Positions 1-6,345 of a stretch of DNA of 14,904 nucleotides are shown here, one piece after another. The DNA is taken from NCBI GenBank assembly GCA_910584805.1, contig CAJUCB010000021.1, positions 938-15,841 on the forward strand, written 5' to 3'. How positions within the stretch are numbered: position 1 is the first letter of the stretch; the number at the start of each line of letters is the position of its first letter. A program made the position numbers and the translations under genes. The stretch comes from an uncultured Oscillospiraceae bacterium (lineage in GTDB: Bacteria; Bacillota; Clostridia; Oscillospirales; Oscillospiraceae). Below the pieces are notes generated by a model. That model saw nothing but the letters and a program-made list of their open reading frames with translations, did no database searches and was not told the DNA's origin.

Positions 1-37
1 TGCCGATGGTTCCCACATTCTGTATATCAATCAGCAG

Positions 38-74
38 ACCCCCGGCGGGAAACAATCCTTCCCGCCGGGGGTTT
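38..74. terminator. Hairpin, probable shared terminator
   Basis: A perfect 14-bp stem (ACCCCCGGCGGGAA, 38-51, with its complement, 59-72) encloses a 7-base loop. On the plus strand it is followed by only a short T run (72-74) and on the minus strand by no clear T run. It lies just past the stop codon of the minus-strand membrane protein gene and would also serve any plus-strand gene ending left of the window. The stem is strong but the weak T tract lowers confidence. Confidence 0.6.
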
Positions 75-81
75 CCTATCC

Positions 82-492
82 TCACATCCGCTGCTGATGA
101 TACGCCATCAGCCCCAGTTCCAACACCGTCTTCCCGGTGAATACCCCCACAGCCGCCAGGGTAAACCACAGGGGGCCGTCCATCAGGATGCACAGCCACG
201 CCGCCGCCATGGTCAGCCATTGCAGCACCACTCCCGACTGGGCCTGAGCCCGGAAGCGGATGGCCTGGTTGCGCTCGTCCTTGGCCTCGATTTCCGCCTG
301 ATGCAGCGCCCGGGGGTGGGTCTCCTCAAAGCGGCCCAGGGCAAACCGCCCCACCCCAAGGCCCACCATGGCGCTGCCCAGGCCAATCAATATCCCCGGC
401 TGGGACAGGCAGCCTTTCAGGGGCAGCGTCAGGGCCAGGACCAACACCCCGCACAGCCCCAGGGCCAAATACAGCTTGGTTTTCCTTCTCAT
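82..492 (-). CDS. Small four-helix membrane protein, partner of an XRE regulator
   Basis: Encodes 136 residues. I do not recognise a named family with certainty. Four hydrophobic stretches are visible, at about residues 7-26, 32-52, 87-104 and 106-126. A charged segment between the second and third carries the string KDERN (71-75). Small membrane proteins with a KDER(N)-type motif commonly sit beside short Cro/CI-type regulators in Firmicutes, and this one follows that pattern. Its ATG overlaps the regulator's stop codon (ATGA), with GAGGAGG just upstream, so the two genes are very likely co-transcribed and translationally coupled. No catalytic motif is visible. A role in sensing membrane state or in tuning the regulator is a guess from context only. 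Confidence 0.8.
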   Translation of the reverse strand: MRRKTKLYLALGLCGVLVLALTLPLKGCLSQPGILIGLGSAMVGLGVGRFALGRFEETHPRALHQAEIEAKDERNQAIRFRAQAQSGVVLQWLTMAAAWLCILMDGPLWFTLAAVGVFTGKTVLELGLMAYHQQRM

Positions 493-692
493 GGTACGTC
501 CTCCTCATAGATAAAAATATCCTCAATGCGCAGTTCAAAATACCGGGCCAGCTTAAAGGCCAGGAGGATAGAGGGGTTGTAGCGCCCCTTCTCCAAAGAA
601 CTGATGGTCTGGCGGGTGACCTCCAAGGCCGCGGCCAAGGCCTCCTGGGTGACCCCCCGCTCCTTACGGATGGCTTCCAAACGATTCTTCAC
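489..692 (-). CDS. XRE/Cro-type transcriptional regulator (67 aa)
   Basis: A compact DNA-binding protein of 67 residues that is almost entirely one helix-turn-helix domain (about residues 4-61). It contains the TQEALAAALEVTRQTISSLE core (15-34) and the KGRYNPS turn typical of this group, and ends in an acidic IYEED tail. I chose the GTG at 692 because AGGGAGGTGAT lies directly upstream and the family normally starts with (M/V)KNRLxxxRxERG. Starting at an ATG upstream (761) would add residues encoded by the promoter. The gene leads a two-gene unit with the membrane protein, overlapping it by 4 bases. ATGGAAAG motifs flank its promoter, which suggests autoregulation. The regulator class is clear; the target is inferred. 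Confidence 0.92.
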   Translation of the reverse strand: MKNRLEAIRKERGVTQEALAAALEVTRQTISSLEKGRYNPSILLAFKLARYFELRIEDIFIYEEDVP

Positions 693-708
693 AGCATCAC
701 CTCCCTTA

Positions 709-728
709 ATGGAAAGCTCACTTTCCAT
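709..728. promoter_or_regulatory. Inverted-repeat operator candidate of the XRE regulator
   Basis: ATGGAAAG-CTCA-CTTTCCAT is a perfect inverted repeat with 8-bp arms. It lies between the promoter's -10 box and the ribosome binding site of the XRE gene. A third copy of the 8-base half-site (CTTTCCAT, 767-774) lies just upstream of the -35 box, so the promoter is bracketed. This layout fits repression by the regulator encoded immediately downstream, but binding is inferred. Confidence 0.6.
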
Positions 729-732
729 CCCT

Positions 733-761
733 AGAATACACCTTGCTAGGGCAAATGTCAA
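733..761 (-). promoter_or_regulatory. Sigma-A promoter of the XRE-membrane protein unit
   Basis: On the minus strand there is a perfect -35 box TTGACA (756-761), a 17-bp spacer and a -10 box TATTCT (733-738). This is 41 bases upstream of the chosen GTG start and among the best consensus promoters in the window. Confidence 0.75.
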
Positions 762-798
762 GCTTGCTTTCCATTTTTCCGTAAAATTTTTGAAAAAA

Positions 799-827
799 GA
801 AAGGGGCCGGTGTTTCCGGTCCCTTTC
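799..827 (-). terminator. Rho-independent terminator of mnmE
   Basis: On the minus strand a 12-position stem (GAAAGGGACCGG with CCGGCCCCTTTC, one mismatch, AAACA loop) is followed directly by a run of six T. It begins seven bases past the mnmE stop codon, so mnmE transcription probably ends here, before the XRE unit. Confidence 0.85.
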
Positions 828-833
828 TGTCTA

Positions 834-2195
834 TTATTTCCCCACACAAAACCGCTGGAAGATTCTCGCGGTAATATCCTCCCGCACGCTGGCCCCGGTG
901 AGCTCCCCCAGGGCCCCTAGGGCCTCCTCCACATCGCTGAGGAGCAAATCCGGCGGGGTGCCCAGGCGCAGGCCCTCCTGGGCCCGTTCCAAATCCCCCC
1001 GGGCCCGGCGGGCGGCCTCCATCTGCCGGGCGTTGGTGAGCAGCGCTCCCCCTTGGGTGTCTCCGGCGGGGAACAGCGCCGCCACCCGTTCCCCCAGGGC
1101 GTCTAAGCCGCTGCCGTCCTTGGCGCTCACGGGGCATATCCACGGGAAGGGCAAGTCCGCCGCCGCGAGCACCGGGGGCAGGTCGGACTTGTTCAACAGG
1201 CAGATACAACGGGGCCGCTCCTGGGCCAGGGCGATGGCCTCCCGGTCCTCTGCTGTCAGGGGCTGGGAGGCGTCCAGCACCAGGAGCACCAGCTCCGCCG
1301 TCTCCGCCGCCGCCCGGCTGCGGGCCACCCCCAAGCGCTCCGCCTCGTCCCCGGCCTCCCGGAGGCCGGCGGTATCTGTAAGGTTCAGGAGCACCCCGCC
1401 CAGGGTGGCCTTTGCCTCAATGGTATCCCTGGTGGTGCCGGGGGCCTGGGTGACGATGGCCCGCTCATAGCCCAGCAGGGCGTTGAGCAGGGAGGATTTC
1501 CCCACATTGGGACGGCCCAGCAGGGCCGTGGGCACCCCCCGGGTGAGCTGCCGCCCCCGCTGGTAGGTGGCCAGGAGGGCATCCAAGCCCCCCAGGGCCC
1601 CTTCCAGGGCGGCGGCGATGGTGTCGGCGCGGAAGGGGTCCAACTCCTCGTCGGGGTAGTCCAACACCGCGTGGAAATGGGCGGAGAGGTCCACCAACCC
1701 GTCATAAATCCCCCCGATGCGCCGGGACAAGGCCCCCTCCAACTGCCCCGCGGCAGCCCGGGCGGCGGCGGGGGTCTCCGCGTCGATGAGGTCAATCACC
1801 GCCTCCGCCTGGGTCAAATCCAGCTTGCCGTTGAGAAACGCCCGCTGGGTGAACTCCCCCGGCTGGGCGGCCCGGGCCCCGGCGGCGTACAGCGCCTCTA
1901 AGGCCAGGGACAGCACCATGGGGGAGCCGTGGCATTGGAGCTCCGCCGTGTCCTCCCCGGTGTAGCTCCGGGGGGCCCGGCTGACGAAGGCCAGGGCGCT
2001 GTCCAACCCCTGCCCCTTCTCGTCCAGGAGCTTACCATAGAGCAGCTGCCGGTCTGGGGCGTCCGCCAGAGCGGTGGACCCCGCCGGGGAAAAGACCTGG
2101 GCCGCCGCCTCTATGGCCCCAGGGCCGGAGAGGCGGAGGATGCCCACCCCCCCGGTGCCCGGCGGGGTGGCGATGGCGGCGATGAGCTGGGACAT
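834..2195 (-). CDS. mnmE: tRNA uridine-5-carboxymethylaminomethyl modification GTPase MnmE
   Basis: MnmE (TrmE/ThdF) works with MnmG to modify the wobble uridine (U34) of certain tRNAs, using GTP hydrolysis and a folate-derived one-carbon unit. The 453-residue length is normal. The N-terminal tetrahydrofolate-binding domain covers about residues 1-118 and is followed by a helical domain. The inserted G domain shows G1 GRPNVGKSS (227-235), G2 TTRDTIE (254-260), G3 DTAG (274-277) and G4 NKSD (335-338). The protein ends FCVGK, with the catalytic cysteine at 450 (FCIGK is the usual form). I chose the ATG at 2195 because GGAGGAGG lies just upstream and MSQLIAAIATPPG matches the family start; a longer reading to 2252 runs into non-coding-like sequence. 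Its usual neighbour mnmG is not beside it here. Confidence 0.98.
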   Translation of the reverse strand: MSQLIAAIATPPGTGGVGILRLSGPGAIEAAAQVFSPAGSTALADAPDRQLLYGKLLDEKGQGLDSALAFVSRAPRSYTGEDTAELQCHGSPMVLSLALEALYAAGARAAQPGEFTQRAFLNGKLDLTQAEAVIDLIDAETPAAARAAAGQLEGALSRRIGGIYDGLVDLSAHFHAVLDYPDEELDPFRADTIAAALEGALGGLDALLATYQRGRQLTRGVPTALLGRPNVGKSSLLNALLGYERAIVTQAPGTTRDTIEAKATLGGVLLNLTDTAGLREAGDEAERLGVARSRAAAETAELVLLVLDASQPLTAEDREAIALAQERPRCICLLNKSDLPPVLAAADLPFPWICPVSAKDGSGLDALGERVAALFPAGDTQGGALLTNARQMEAARRARGDLERAQEGLRLGTPPDLLLSDVEEALGALGELTGASVREDITARIFQRFCVGK

Positions 2196-2496
2196 AAAAC
2201 CTCCTCCCCCGGCGATTTTTAGCAAATCCACCGGGAACTTTTCTCTTGACATTCATTTTTGACATGTGGAACTGTATGTTAACAACCCTGTGGATAATGT
2301 GGATAACCATGTGGACAATGTGTAAAACCTTTGTGCCTGTTGAGGTTTTCCCCTTCGCTCTCCCGGGAATCCTGTGGAATCCTGCGTATATTTCCATGAA
2401 AAAACCCTTGTCAGAACGCACAAAGGGGAAAATCCCTTGTAAAAATGACGAAGTTTTACAGGCTGGTTACAAAAAAGTATCAATCCACAGGCCTGT
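2196..2496. other. AT-richer intergenic region between mnmE and spoIID with a DnaA-box cluster
   Basis: No gene is visible in these 301 bases. The left half carries five TGTGGA cores in one orientation, and the right edge carries TCCACA cores in the opposite orientation. Between them lies an A/T-rich stretch (about 2386-2480). The mnmE promoter should also be in this interval: a weak candidate is CTGACA (2409-2414, minus strand), an 18-bp spacer and TATACG (2385-2390), which would give a leader of about 180 bases running through the boxes. The DnaA boxes are described separately. Confidence 0.6.
2265..2327. promoter_or_regulatory. DnaA-box cluster (possible oriC or DnaA-binding locus)
   Basis: Two perfect copies of TGTGGATAA, the complement of the DnaA box TTATCCACA, abut at 2289-2297 and 2298-2306. 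A near-copy TGTGGACAA follows at 2310-2318, then a weak TGTGTAAAA at 2319-2327. TGTGGAACT lies just before them (2265-2273) and TGTGGAATC further on (2373-2381). Oppositely oriented near-boxes are CAATCCACA (2481-2489), TTGTCCACT (2500-2508) and ATTTCCACA (2537-2545); the last two lie within spoIID. mnmE is part of the origin-proximal gene set in many bacteria. That DnaA binds here is inferred from the boxes. Confidence 0.6.
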
Positions 2497-3489
2497 TTAT
2501 TGTCCACTGTGCTTAGGGTACAAGCCCTCCGGGCAGATTTCCACAGAGACCCCTGTGTAATAGTGTTTTAGGATATCCATGTATCCCTTCCCCTCTTTGG
2601 CCATGGCGTTGGCGCCGTACTGGCTCATACCCACCCCGTGGCCGAAGCCGGTGACGGAGAACTTCACCTGGCCGCCGGCGGCGGCCACGGTAAAGGCGGC
2701 GGAGCGCAGGCCAAAGATGGTCCGGGCCTGGGCCCCGGTGATGGTGATCCCGGCAATGTTGATGCTGTGGACGCTCCCGGCGTCGTTGACCACGCAGTCC
2801 CCGATCCAGGCGGCGGGGTCCTCCCCTTCCAACACCGCCTCCGGGTGGGCGGTGAGGAATTTTTCCCGGAACTCCTGGGTGGTGAGGATGACCTCGCTGT
2901 GGTAGTTGGGGACCTCCTCCCCCTCTGGGGAAGCCACGCTGTGGAGATAGGGCACATCGTTGCCCCAGACTTCCACGGCGTCCTGGGTGCCGGTGCCGGA
3001 GGAGGAGTGGAACACGGCGGTGATGAGGCCGCCCTCGTAGAGGATGACCTGTCCGTCGGTGGCGGCCACGGCGTCGGTGATTTTTGCGGCGTTGGCTTCA
3101 GCGTTTTCCCCCCAGTTGTTCCGGGCGGCATCCTGGGAAATCCAGGCCTGGCAGCAGGCGTAGTTGGTGCATAGGTCCGCCTCTGGGTGGTTCACCGCCC
3201 CGCCGGCCTTGTGGAGGGCGTAGGTCCGGGCGGCCACGGCCTGGGCCCGGAGGGCCTCCTGCTCAAAGCTGGCGGGCATCTCCGCCGCCACCACCCCCCA
3301 CAGGTACTGGTTCAAATCCATGGGCTCCACGCCGCTGTCGGTGAGGATATTCAACACATGGCCGCTGTCGGGGAGCTGGGTGTGGGTGGTGGGCTGCTCC
3401 TCCTGGGCGTTGCGTTCCTGGCGCAGGCCCATGGGGATGAGGAAGATCAAAAGCGCTAGGACCAGCGCAATGCCGACGACTTTTTTCAT
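2497..3489 (-). CDS. spoIID: Stage II sporulation protein D (engulfment peptidoglycan lytic transglycosylase)
   Basis: SpoIID is a membrane-anchored lytic transglycosylase. With SpoIIP and SpoIIM it thins septal peptidoglycan so that the mother cell can engulf the forespore. The 330-residue protein has an N-terminal membrane anchor (about 5-21). The family's AAEMPASFEQEALRAQAVAA block (68-87) includes the presumed catalytic glutamate E70. A metal-binding H-C-C arrangement follows (H101, C107 and C112 or C113), and near the end is the strongly conserved GFGHGVGMSQYGA (281-293). The ATG at 3489 is preceded by AAGGAG at a good distance. The gene diverges from the polysaccharide deacetylase across 101 bases. 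No sporulation-sigma promoter could be read with confidence there, although sigma-E control is usual. It marks the organism as a likely endospore former. Confidence 0.95.
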   Translation of the reverse strand: MKKVVGIALVLALLIFLIPMGLRQERNAQEEQPTTHTQLPDSGHVLNILTDSGVEPMDLNQYLWGVVAAEMPASFEQEALRAQAVAARTYALHKAGGAVNHPEADLCTNYACCQAWISQDAARNNWGENAEANAAKITDAVAATDGQVILYEGGLITAVFHSSSGTGTQDAVEVWGNDVPYLHSVASPEGEEVPNYHSEVILTTQEFREKFLTAHPEAVLEGEDPAAWIGDCVVNDAGSVHSINIAGITITGAQARTIFGLRSAAFTVAAAGGQVKFSVTGFGHGVGMSQYGANAMAKEGKGYMDILKHYYTGVSVEICPEGLYPKHSGQ

Positions 3490-3590
3490 GGCGATACTCC
3501 TTGCATTTTTTCAATGGTTCCACCCTGTCCCCCGCAACTTTCCCCCCTTCCGGGGGCATACTGCATGGAGCAGAAAGGGGCGTGGACAGG

Positions 3591-4307
3591 ATGCGGAAAG
3601 ATATCATCTGGGTGCTTTGGACGGTGGCCCTGTGTATGGCCTTGGCGGCGCTGTTGCTGCCGGGGGGCGGGTCTGCCGTGGCCACGGCGGCGGCGGAGCC
3701 CGCGGGCTACGTTGCCCTGACCTTTGACGACGGCCCCTGGCCGGGGACCACCCGGGTCCTTCTGGACGGTCTGGAAGAGCGGGGGGCCAAGGCCAGTTTT
3801 TTCCTCATCGGCAAGCAGATTTCCACCCGGCCGGAGCTGGTGCGGCGGATGGCTGACGAGGGCCATCAGATTGGCCTGCACAGCTGGGACCACGTCCAGC
3901 TCTCCGGCCTGGACCGGGATGGGATCAACCGGCAACTGGACCAGTGCCGCCACGCCTTGGAGGAATTGGTGGGGGAATCCCACTTTATGGTTCGTCCGCC
4001 CTACGGCTATGTGGACGAAGCCCTGGAACAGTGGGCGGACGCCCCGATTGTGTGCTGGTCGGTGGACCCCGAGGACTGGCGGGACGAGGACGTAGAGCGG
4101 ATCATCCAGGCGGTGCTGGAAGATGTGGGGGACGGGGACATCGTCCTCATGCACGACATTTTCCACAGCTCCGTCACCGCCGCCTTAGCCTGTGTGGATG
4201 AATTGCTGGAACGGGGCTACTGCCTGGTGACAGTGGAAGAGCTCTTTGCCCTCCGGGGCGAGGTGCCGGAGAATGGGGTGGTGTACCACTGCCTGCCGGG
4301 GGAGTGA
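3591..4307 (+). CDS. Polysaccharide (peptidoglycan) deacetylase, NodB family
   Basis: Encodes 238 residues: an N-terminal signal or membrane anchor (about 5-24), a short linker, then one NodB homology domain. All five family motifs are present: TFDDGP (44-49, with D46 and metal-binding D47), HSWDH (97-101, the metal histidines), RPPYG (135-139), the D159-to-W163 segment and LMHD (186-189). The protein should therefore be an active metal-dependent de-N-acetylase outside the membrane, probably acting on peptidoglycan (PgdA- or PdaA-like). The exact substrate cannot be told from sequence. I chose the ATG at 3591, where the hydrophobic anchor begins and AAAGGGG precedes; upstream in-frame sequence reads like spacer. 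Divergence from spoIID makes a spore-wall role possible but unproven. Confidence 0.93.
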   Translation: MRKDIIWVLWTVALCMALAALLLPGGGSAVATAAAEPAGYVALTFDDGPWPGTTRVLLDGLEERGAKASFFLIGKQISTRPELVRRMADEGHQIGLHSWDHVQLSGLDRDGINRQLDQCRHALEELVGESHFMVRPPYGYVDEALEQWADAPIVCWSVDPEDWRDEDVERIIQAVLEDVGDGDIVLMHDIFHSSVTAALACVDELLERGYCLVTVEELFALRGEVPENGVVYHCLPGE

Positions 4308-4327
4308 GGGGCCCCGGTTCCCCTCAC
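4304..4327. terminator. Stem shared by two convergent stop codons
   Basis: GTGAGGGG (4304-4311) pairs perfectly with CCCCTCAC (4320-4327) around an 8-base loop. The arms contain the stop codons of the deacetylase (plus, 4305-4307) and the aminotransferase (minus, 4324-4326). There is no T run on either side, so it may be only a weak or bidirectional termination signal. Confidence 0.4.
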
Positions 4328-5520
4328 ATCAGCCCATACATCCGGGCCAATTTCTCAAACTTCGGCAGCGCCCTTTGGATCAGCTCCGGCTGGACGCAGT
4401 AGGAAATGCGCACATGCCCGCCGCAGCCGAAGCTGTCCCCGGGCACCAGGATCAAGTCCAGGGCCCTGGCCTTGGCGCAGAACGCGGCGGCATCGGGCTC
4501 CGGGGTCTGGGGGAAGAGATAAAAAGCCCCCTCCGGCTGGGCGCAGGTGTAGCCCATCCCCCGCAAGGCGGTGAGGAGGCTGTCCCGGTTTTGCCGGTAA
4601 ATGCTCAAGTCCGAAAACACCCCGGTACAGCGCGCCGCCACAAACTGGAACAGGCTGGGGGCGCAGACGTAGCCCAGGGCCCGTCCCGCCCCGCACAGGG
4701 CGGCATAGAGCAGGGGGAAGTCCTCCACCGTCTGGGGCAGCAGGACATAGCCCATGCGCTGGCCTGGCAGGGAGAGGGATTTGCTATAGGAATAACACAC
4801 CAGGGTGTTGCCGTAAGCATCCGGCACCCAGGGCGGGGGGGCGTCGCTGTAGACGATTTCCCGGTAGGGCTCGTCAGAGATCAGGTAAATGGTATGGCCA
4901 AATTCCTGGCTCTTTTCCCCCAGCATCGCCGCCAGCCGTTCTATGGCGGCCTTGGGGTACACCGCCCCGGTGGGGTTGTTGGGGCTGTTGATGAGCACCG
5001 CCTTGGTCTTTTCGTTGAGGGCAGCTTCCAGGGCGGCAAAGTCGATTTGGAAATCCTCCCGCCGGGCGGGGACCTCCACCAGGGTCCCCCCGGCGCTCTC
5101 CACAAAGACCTTGTATTCGGGGAAGTAGGGGGAAATGGTGAGGAATTCATCCCCTGGACAGCACAGGGCATGGAGGGCGCAGCACAGGGCCCCGGCGGCG
5201 CCGCAGGTCAAATAGAGGCAGTCCCTATCGTAGCTTGTGCCAAAGCGGCGGTTCAAGTCCGCCGCCAGGGCGGCCCGGACGCCGGCGTCCCCCTGGGCGG
5301 GGGTGTAGCCGTGGAGGGCCACTGGGTCCATCTCATCCAGCAGGGCCTGGGCCGTCTGGCGCACCAGTTCCGGGGCGGGGACGCTGGGGTTGCCCAGGGA
5401 GAAATCCTCCACCTGCTCCGCCCCCACCTGGGCAATGCGCTGTTGGGCAAAGGCAAAGGCCTCCCGGATTTCCGACCGGGCCGTGCCCAGGGCCACCATT
5501 CGTTGTGACAATCCTGCCAT
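4324..5520 (-). CDS. PLP-dependent aminotransferase, class I/II fold
   Basis: A 398-residue fold-type I aminotransferase of the aspartate-aminotransferase superfamily, expected to move amino groups between an amino acid and a 2-oxo acid in the cytoplasm. Visible landmarks are GNPS (43-46), the NSPNNPTG loop (178-185) whose second-last asparagine contacts the cofactor, DEPY (216-219), the PLP-binding lysine K247 in SYSKSLSLPG, R255 in the phosphate-binding GQRMG, and the substrate-carboxylate arginine R371 in RISY. The ATG at 5520 has GGAGGAAG upstream. The substrate cannot be assigned; aspartate, alanine or aromatic amino acids are possible. It is a single-gene unit with its own promoter, a structured leader and a tail-to-tail neighbour. 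Confidence 0.92.
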   Translation of the reverse strand: MAGLSQRMVALGTARSEIREAFAFAQQRIAQVGAEQVEDFSLGNPSVPAPELVRQTAQALLDEMDPVALHGYTPAQGDAGVRAALAADLNRRFGTSYDRDCLYLTCGAAGALCCALHALCCPGDEFLTISPYFPEYKVFVESAGGTLVEVPARREDFQIDFAALEAALNEKTKAVLINSPNNPTGAVYPKAAIERLAAMLGEKSQEFGHTIYLISDEPYREIVYSDAPPPWVPDAYGNTLVCYSYSKSLSLPGQRMGYVLLPQTVEDFPLLYAALCGAGRALGYVCAPSLFQFVAARCTGVFSDLSIYRQNRDSLLTALRGMGYTCAQPEGAFYLFPQTPEPDAAAFCAKARALDLILVPGDSFGCGGHVRISYCVQPELIQRALPKFEKLARMYGLM

Positions 5521-5575
5521 GGGTTGCTTCCTCCGTTCTATATTGAAAAAGTAAAACTTCCAGAGATAAAGTCCG

Positions 5576-5603
5576 GGCCCTGAGGATATCCTAGCTCAGG
5601 GCC
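5576..5603 (-). promoter_or_regulatory. Leader hairpin upstream of the aminotransferase gene
   Basis: GGCCCTGAG (5576-5584) pairs perfectly with CTCAGGGCC (5595-5603) around a 10-base loop that itself contains the palindrome AGGATATCCT. It lies between the promoter and the start codon, in the transcribed leader. It lacks a following T run on either strand, so it is more likely an RNA structural or protein-binding element than a plain terminator. I do not recognise it as a known riboswitch. Confidence 0.45.
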
Positions 5604-5606
5604 ACT

Positions 5607-5653
5607 TGGTATCACTGGTTCTATAGTATACCACAAAGGCCCCGTCAGAACAA
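5607..5653 (-). promoter_or_regulatory. Promoter of the aminotransferase gene with overlapping inverted repeat
   Basis: On the minus strand: -35 TTGTTC (5648-5653), a 17-bp spacer, and -10 TATACT (5625-5630) preceded by TGG, which fits an extended -10. An inverted repeat TGGTAT/ATACCA (5607-5612 and 5628-5633) overlaps the -10 box and the expected start site. It could be an operator, though 6-bp arms can occur by chance. Confidence 0.6.
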
Positions 5654-5698
5654 CGGCGGAAATGTTTGCCCCCAGCCATTGCATGCCCCACACCCAAA

Positions 5699-5725
5699 TT
5701 AGCACTCAAGACTTTAGAGTGCTAA
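5699..5725. promoter_or_regulatory. CIRCE element (HrcA operator)
   Basis: TTAGCACTC, nine bases, then GAGTGCTAA: an exact match to the CIRCE consensus TTAGCACTC-N9-GAGTGCTAA. HrcA binds CIRCE to repress heat-shock genes in Firmicutes and many other bacteria. It lies 190 bases upstream of the hsp20 start codon and points to HrcA control of that gene. A weak promoter (TTAGCA, 18-bp spacer, TAACAT) overlaps the element itself, but other readings downstream are possible. Confidence 0.95.
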
Positions 5726-5915
5726 CATTTACAATTTAGACACATTTTTATCTTACTTTATTCATAAAATCGCAGTAAGATATCTCACGTAGTCGGGACA
5801 CAAGCCAGTGAAACCGGAGCGAGGCTCAGCACTCCCCGGTTCTGACTGCAAGCCACACCATGAGGCCCACCGGCAACTCTGCCGGACCGAATATAGAAAA
5901 AGGAGACATGATAGT
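5726..5915 (+). other. Long untranslated leader region of hsp20
   Basis: No gene is visible in these 190 bases between CIRCE and the hsp20 start. Two hairpins can be drawn: AACCGG/CCGGTT (5812-5817 with 5836-5841) and CCGGCA-ACTC-TGCCGG (5870-5885). The second lies about 15 bases before the AAGGAG ribosome binding site. The leader could fold into a temperature- or factor-sensitive RNA, as is known for some hsp20 genes (ROSE-type thermometers). The ribosome binding site is not visibly paired, so that is only a possibility. Confidence 0.4.
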
Positions 5916-6344
5916 ATGTTTGGTATGATTCCCTTTGAACGCAGAGACGACAACTTCTTTGACATCTTCGACAACTTTGAGAAGAAATTTTTTGGCAGCA
6001 CCAACGCCACCCTCCCCGCCTTCCGTACGGACATCCGGGACCAGGGGGACAAATTCCTCCTGGAAGCGGAGCTGCCGGGCTTTGGCAAGGAGGACATCCA
6101 GCTGGATCTGAAGGACAACATCCTGAGCATCAAGGCCCAGCACAAGGAGGAAAGCGGCGAGAAGGACGACAAGGGCAACTACATCCGCCGGGAGCGGCGG
6201 TACGGCTCCTTTGCCCGGACCTTCGACGTGACGGGGATCGACGAGAGCGCCATCTCCGCCAGCTACGAGAATGGCATTTTGTCCCTGACCCTGCCCAAGC
6301 AGGTACCTGTCCAGCCGGAGCGGCGGCAGATTGCAATCAACTAA
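5916..6344 (+). CDS. Small heat-shock protein Hsp20 (alpha-crystallin family)
   Basis: A 142-residue small heat-shock protein, an ATP-independent holdase that keeps unfolding proteins soluble in the cytoplasm until Hsp70 or ClpB systems refold them. It has a short N-terminal arm rich in Phe and Asp (1-36), then an alpha-crystallin domain (about 37-130) with ELPGF and the signature ENGILSLTLPK. The C-terminal I-x-I oligomerisation motif (IAI, near 139-141) is present. The ATG at 5916 follows AAGGAG; a frame extending upstream to 5808 lies in the leader and lacks family similarity. A perfect CIRCE lies upstream, so HrcA control is likely. clpB follows on the same strand 815 bases later, across a repeat region with a probable terminator. 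Confidence 0.96.
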   Translation: MFGMIPFERRDDNFFDIFDNFEKKFFGSTNATLPAFRTDIRDQGDKFLLEAELPGFGKEDIQLDLKDNILSIKAQHKEESGEKDDKGNYIRRERRYGSFARTFDVTGIDESAISASYENGILSLTLPKQVPVQPERRQIAIN

Positions 6345-6345
6345 C

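Noticed and set aside
1..37. End of another protein gene at the left edge
   Set aside because: The short open sequence before the hairpin is too little to support a reading frame or strand.
604..1470. 288-codon frame opposite mnmE and across the XRE promoter
   Set aside because: The Ser/Arg-rich composition is typical of antisense frames in GC-rich genes, and it crosses the XRE gene, its promoter and a terminator.
2196..2252. Longer N-terminus for mnmE (start at 2252)
   Set aside because: The added residues match no MnmE, and the ATG at 2195 has an ideal ribosome binding site.
3534..3562. Sporulation-type promoter (CATACT) before the deacetylase gene
   Set aside because: A CATACT string is present at 3557, but no matching -35 element at the right distance could be found.
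4246..5508. 420-codon frame opposite the aminotransferase gene
   Set aside because: It lies fully opposite a clear enzyme gene with all catalytic residues; the translation has no recognisable motif.
5521..5624. T-box or amino-acid leader upstream of the aminotransferase gene
   Set aside because: No T-box consensus sequence, specifier stem or terminator/antiterminator pair with a T run is visible.
5726..5915. Known riboswitch (cobalamin-like or SAM-like) in the hsp20 leader
   Set aside because: Some short strings look similar, but the conserved cores cannot be found and regulation of hsp20 by such ligands would be unexpected.
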